Shown piece after piece: positions 22,048 through 22,923 of a stretch of DNA of 22,923 nucleotides. Positions within the stretch are counted from its first letter, which is position 1; the number at the start of each line of letters is the position of its first letter. The stretch is from Gammaproteobacteria bacterium. Its GTDB lineage: Bacteria > Pseudomonadota > Gammaproteobacteria > UBA1113. Below the pieces are notes generated by a model. That model saw only the letters and a list, made by a program, of their open reading frames with translations, searched no databases and was not told the DNA's origin. Both the position numbers and the translations under genes were made by a program. Where the stretch lies: the NCBI GenBank assembly GCA_019752835.1, contig JAIELR010000080.1, forward strand, positions 1 through 22,923, given 5' to 3'.

Positions 22048-22923
22048 GATGTGGTAAAGGTCATCCCTAAATTGCAGGCGGAAGGTAAAGCTATTACCGG
22101 CGATAATGTACGTGCGGAGTTGGGCACGGGCAGTAAAAGCACCATTACGCGTTTGTTACGTGAATGGAAGCAACAACAAAGTTTGCCTCTTGATGATAAT
22201 GGCAGTTTGCCTTCTGAGCTTCTAACTGCGGTAAAAGAGTTATGGCGATTGTTGCAGGCTAAGGCCGATGATATGATAGATGGCTGTAGGGAAGAGTACG
22301 ATACGGCGCTCGGGGAAATGCAGCAGCAGCTTAACCAATATAAAGCCAAAGATAGTGAATGGCAGAGTAGAGTTCATGTCTTAGAAGAGAAGCTGCATCA
22401 ACAGACGGAGGACAATAAACGCCTTAATGCTGAACTTATAACCGAACGACAAGAAAAAGTTATGGCTGTTGAGCGTATTGAGTCTTTTCAAGCACGCCAT
22501 CAGGAAGGTGAGACTGAGAAAGAACGTTTGCATCAGCTGTTAAAGCATGTCCAGGATAATCTGGAGCACTACCAGACAGCGACACAGCAATTGCGGCTAG
22601 AACAAGACATGATTATGGAAAAACAGCGGGTAGCGTATGAGCAAAGGTTATTGCAGCTCCAGGAAAGGGTAGAGCTAATCACACGGGAAAAAACTTTCCT
22701 GGAAGCGCGTTGTGCTGGCTTAGATAGAGACTATCATGCCTCATTGGCTCGAGAGGCTGTAGTGACTGAAGAAGCCGCCAAGCTACGGCAAGAGTATATT
22801 GCTTTAAAGGCTAATTATGATACACTTGCACAAAATTTGGATTCGGCTTCTGAAGAGCTTACAGCGCAGCGTCAAGCTTTGGAAGCTAAAAATAGTGAAT
22901 TGATTGAGTGCCAGATTAAGTTA
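22048..22923 (+). pseudogene. KfrA/TnpT-like coiled-coil gene, 5' end removed by transposon insertion (continues past window)
   Basis: The frame is open from 22048 to the window edge (292 codons). It begins inside a KfrA_N domain: VVKVIPKLQAEGKAI, then ELGTGSKSTITRLLREWK, followed by a long coiled coil. Homologues have about ten more N-terminal residues including the start and a YxDV motif, and here these are replaced by the inverted repeat ending at 22047. A GTG at 22051 could in principle initiate but has no ribosome site. NLEHYQTATQQ resembles NLEHYRTAMVEQ of the two TnpT copies, so the target may be another transposon's tnpT or a plasmid kfrA gene. The missing 5' part is not found elsewhere in the window. 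Confidence 0.8.

Noticed and set aside
22038..22349. 103-residue reverse-strand frame at the right end
   Set aside because: It is antisense to the KfrA-like coding frame, which has clear domain similarity on the plus strand.
1..22923. rRNA or tRNA genes, replication origin
   Set aside because: No rRNA or tRNA-like stretch and no iteron or rep gene was recognised on either strand.

Overview
The window is an AT-rich bacterial segment, most likely gammaproteobacterial. Gene style and the set of families recall Legionella/Coxiella-type (Legionellales) accessory DNA, but this is an impression and no database search was run. It reads as a plasmid- or island-borne metal-handling cargo embedded in remains of Tn3-family transposons of the Tn4651/Tn5041 type, whose cointegrates are resolved by a tyrosine recombinase (TnpS) with a coiled-coil helper (TnpT).

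Layout from left to right. (1) 1-285, minus: 5' end of a quinol-type nitric oxide reductase, cut by the window edge. (2) 368-5725: transposition module. tnpT (minus) is divergent from tnpS and tnpA (plus) across an intergenic resolution site. (3) 5726-6172: non-coding or decayed spacer. (4) 6173-16067, plus: copper resistance block made of a DUF2231 membrane protein with a His-rich tail, an unusual CopA multicopper oxidase fused to a CopB-like domain, an HMA-MauE membrane protein, and a CusC-CusB-CusA type Cu(I)/Ag(I) efflux system. (5) 16165-16776, minus: small CDF-family cation transporter. A 23-codon relic of a related gene start lies upstream of cusC. (6) 17396-20561, plus: Fur-box-controlled ftrABCD-like iron uptake operon (P19/Tp34 protein, cupredoxin, FTR1 permease, polyferredoxin). 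(7) 20601-22047: a second tnpT with its own resolution-site copy, enclosed by a pair of 46-bp inverted repeats, the right one beginning with the Tn3-type GGGG. (8) 22048-22923, plus: a third KfrA/TnpT-like coiled-coil gene whose 5' end is cut off exactly at that inverted repeat.

How it works together: the CopA part should oxidise periplasmic Cu(I), CusCBA should expel Cu(I)/Ag(I) across the envelope, and the DUF2231 and HMA-MauE proteins are probable copper accessory proteins. The ftr operon imports iron, probably by a copper-dependent oxidase-permease route, which links the two metals. The two resolution-site copies are identical over 49 bp, lie about 19 kb apart in inverted orientation, and flank nearly all of the cargo next to an apparently intact tnpS. 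The block may therefore be invertible. The most notable sequence-level points are this inverted-site geometry, the CopA-CopB fusion, the transposon-interrupted KfrA/TnpT-like gene, and an ftrB-like gene whose best start codon is ATA.
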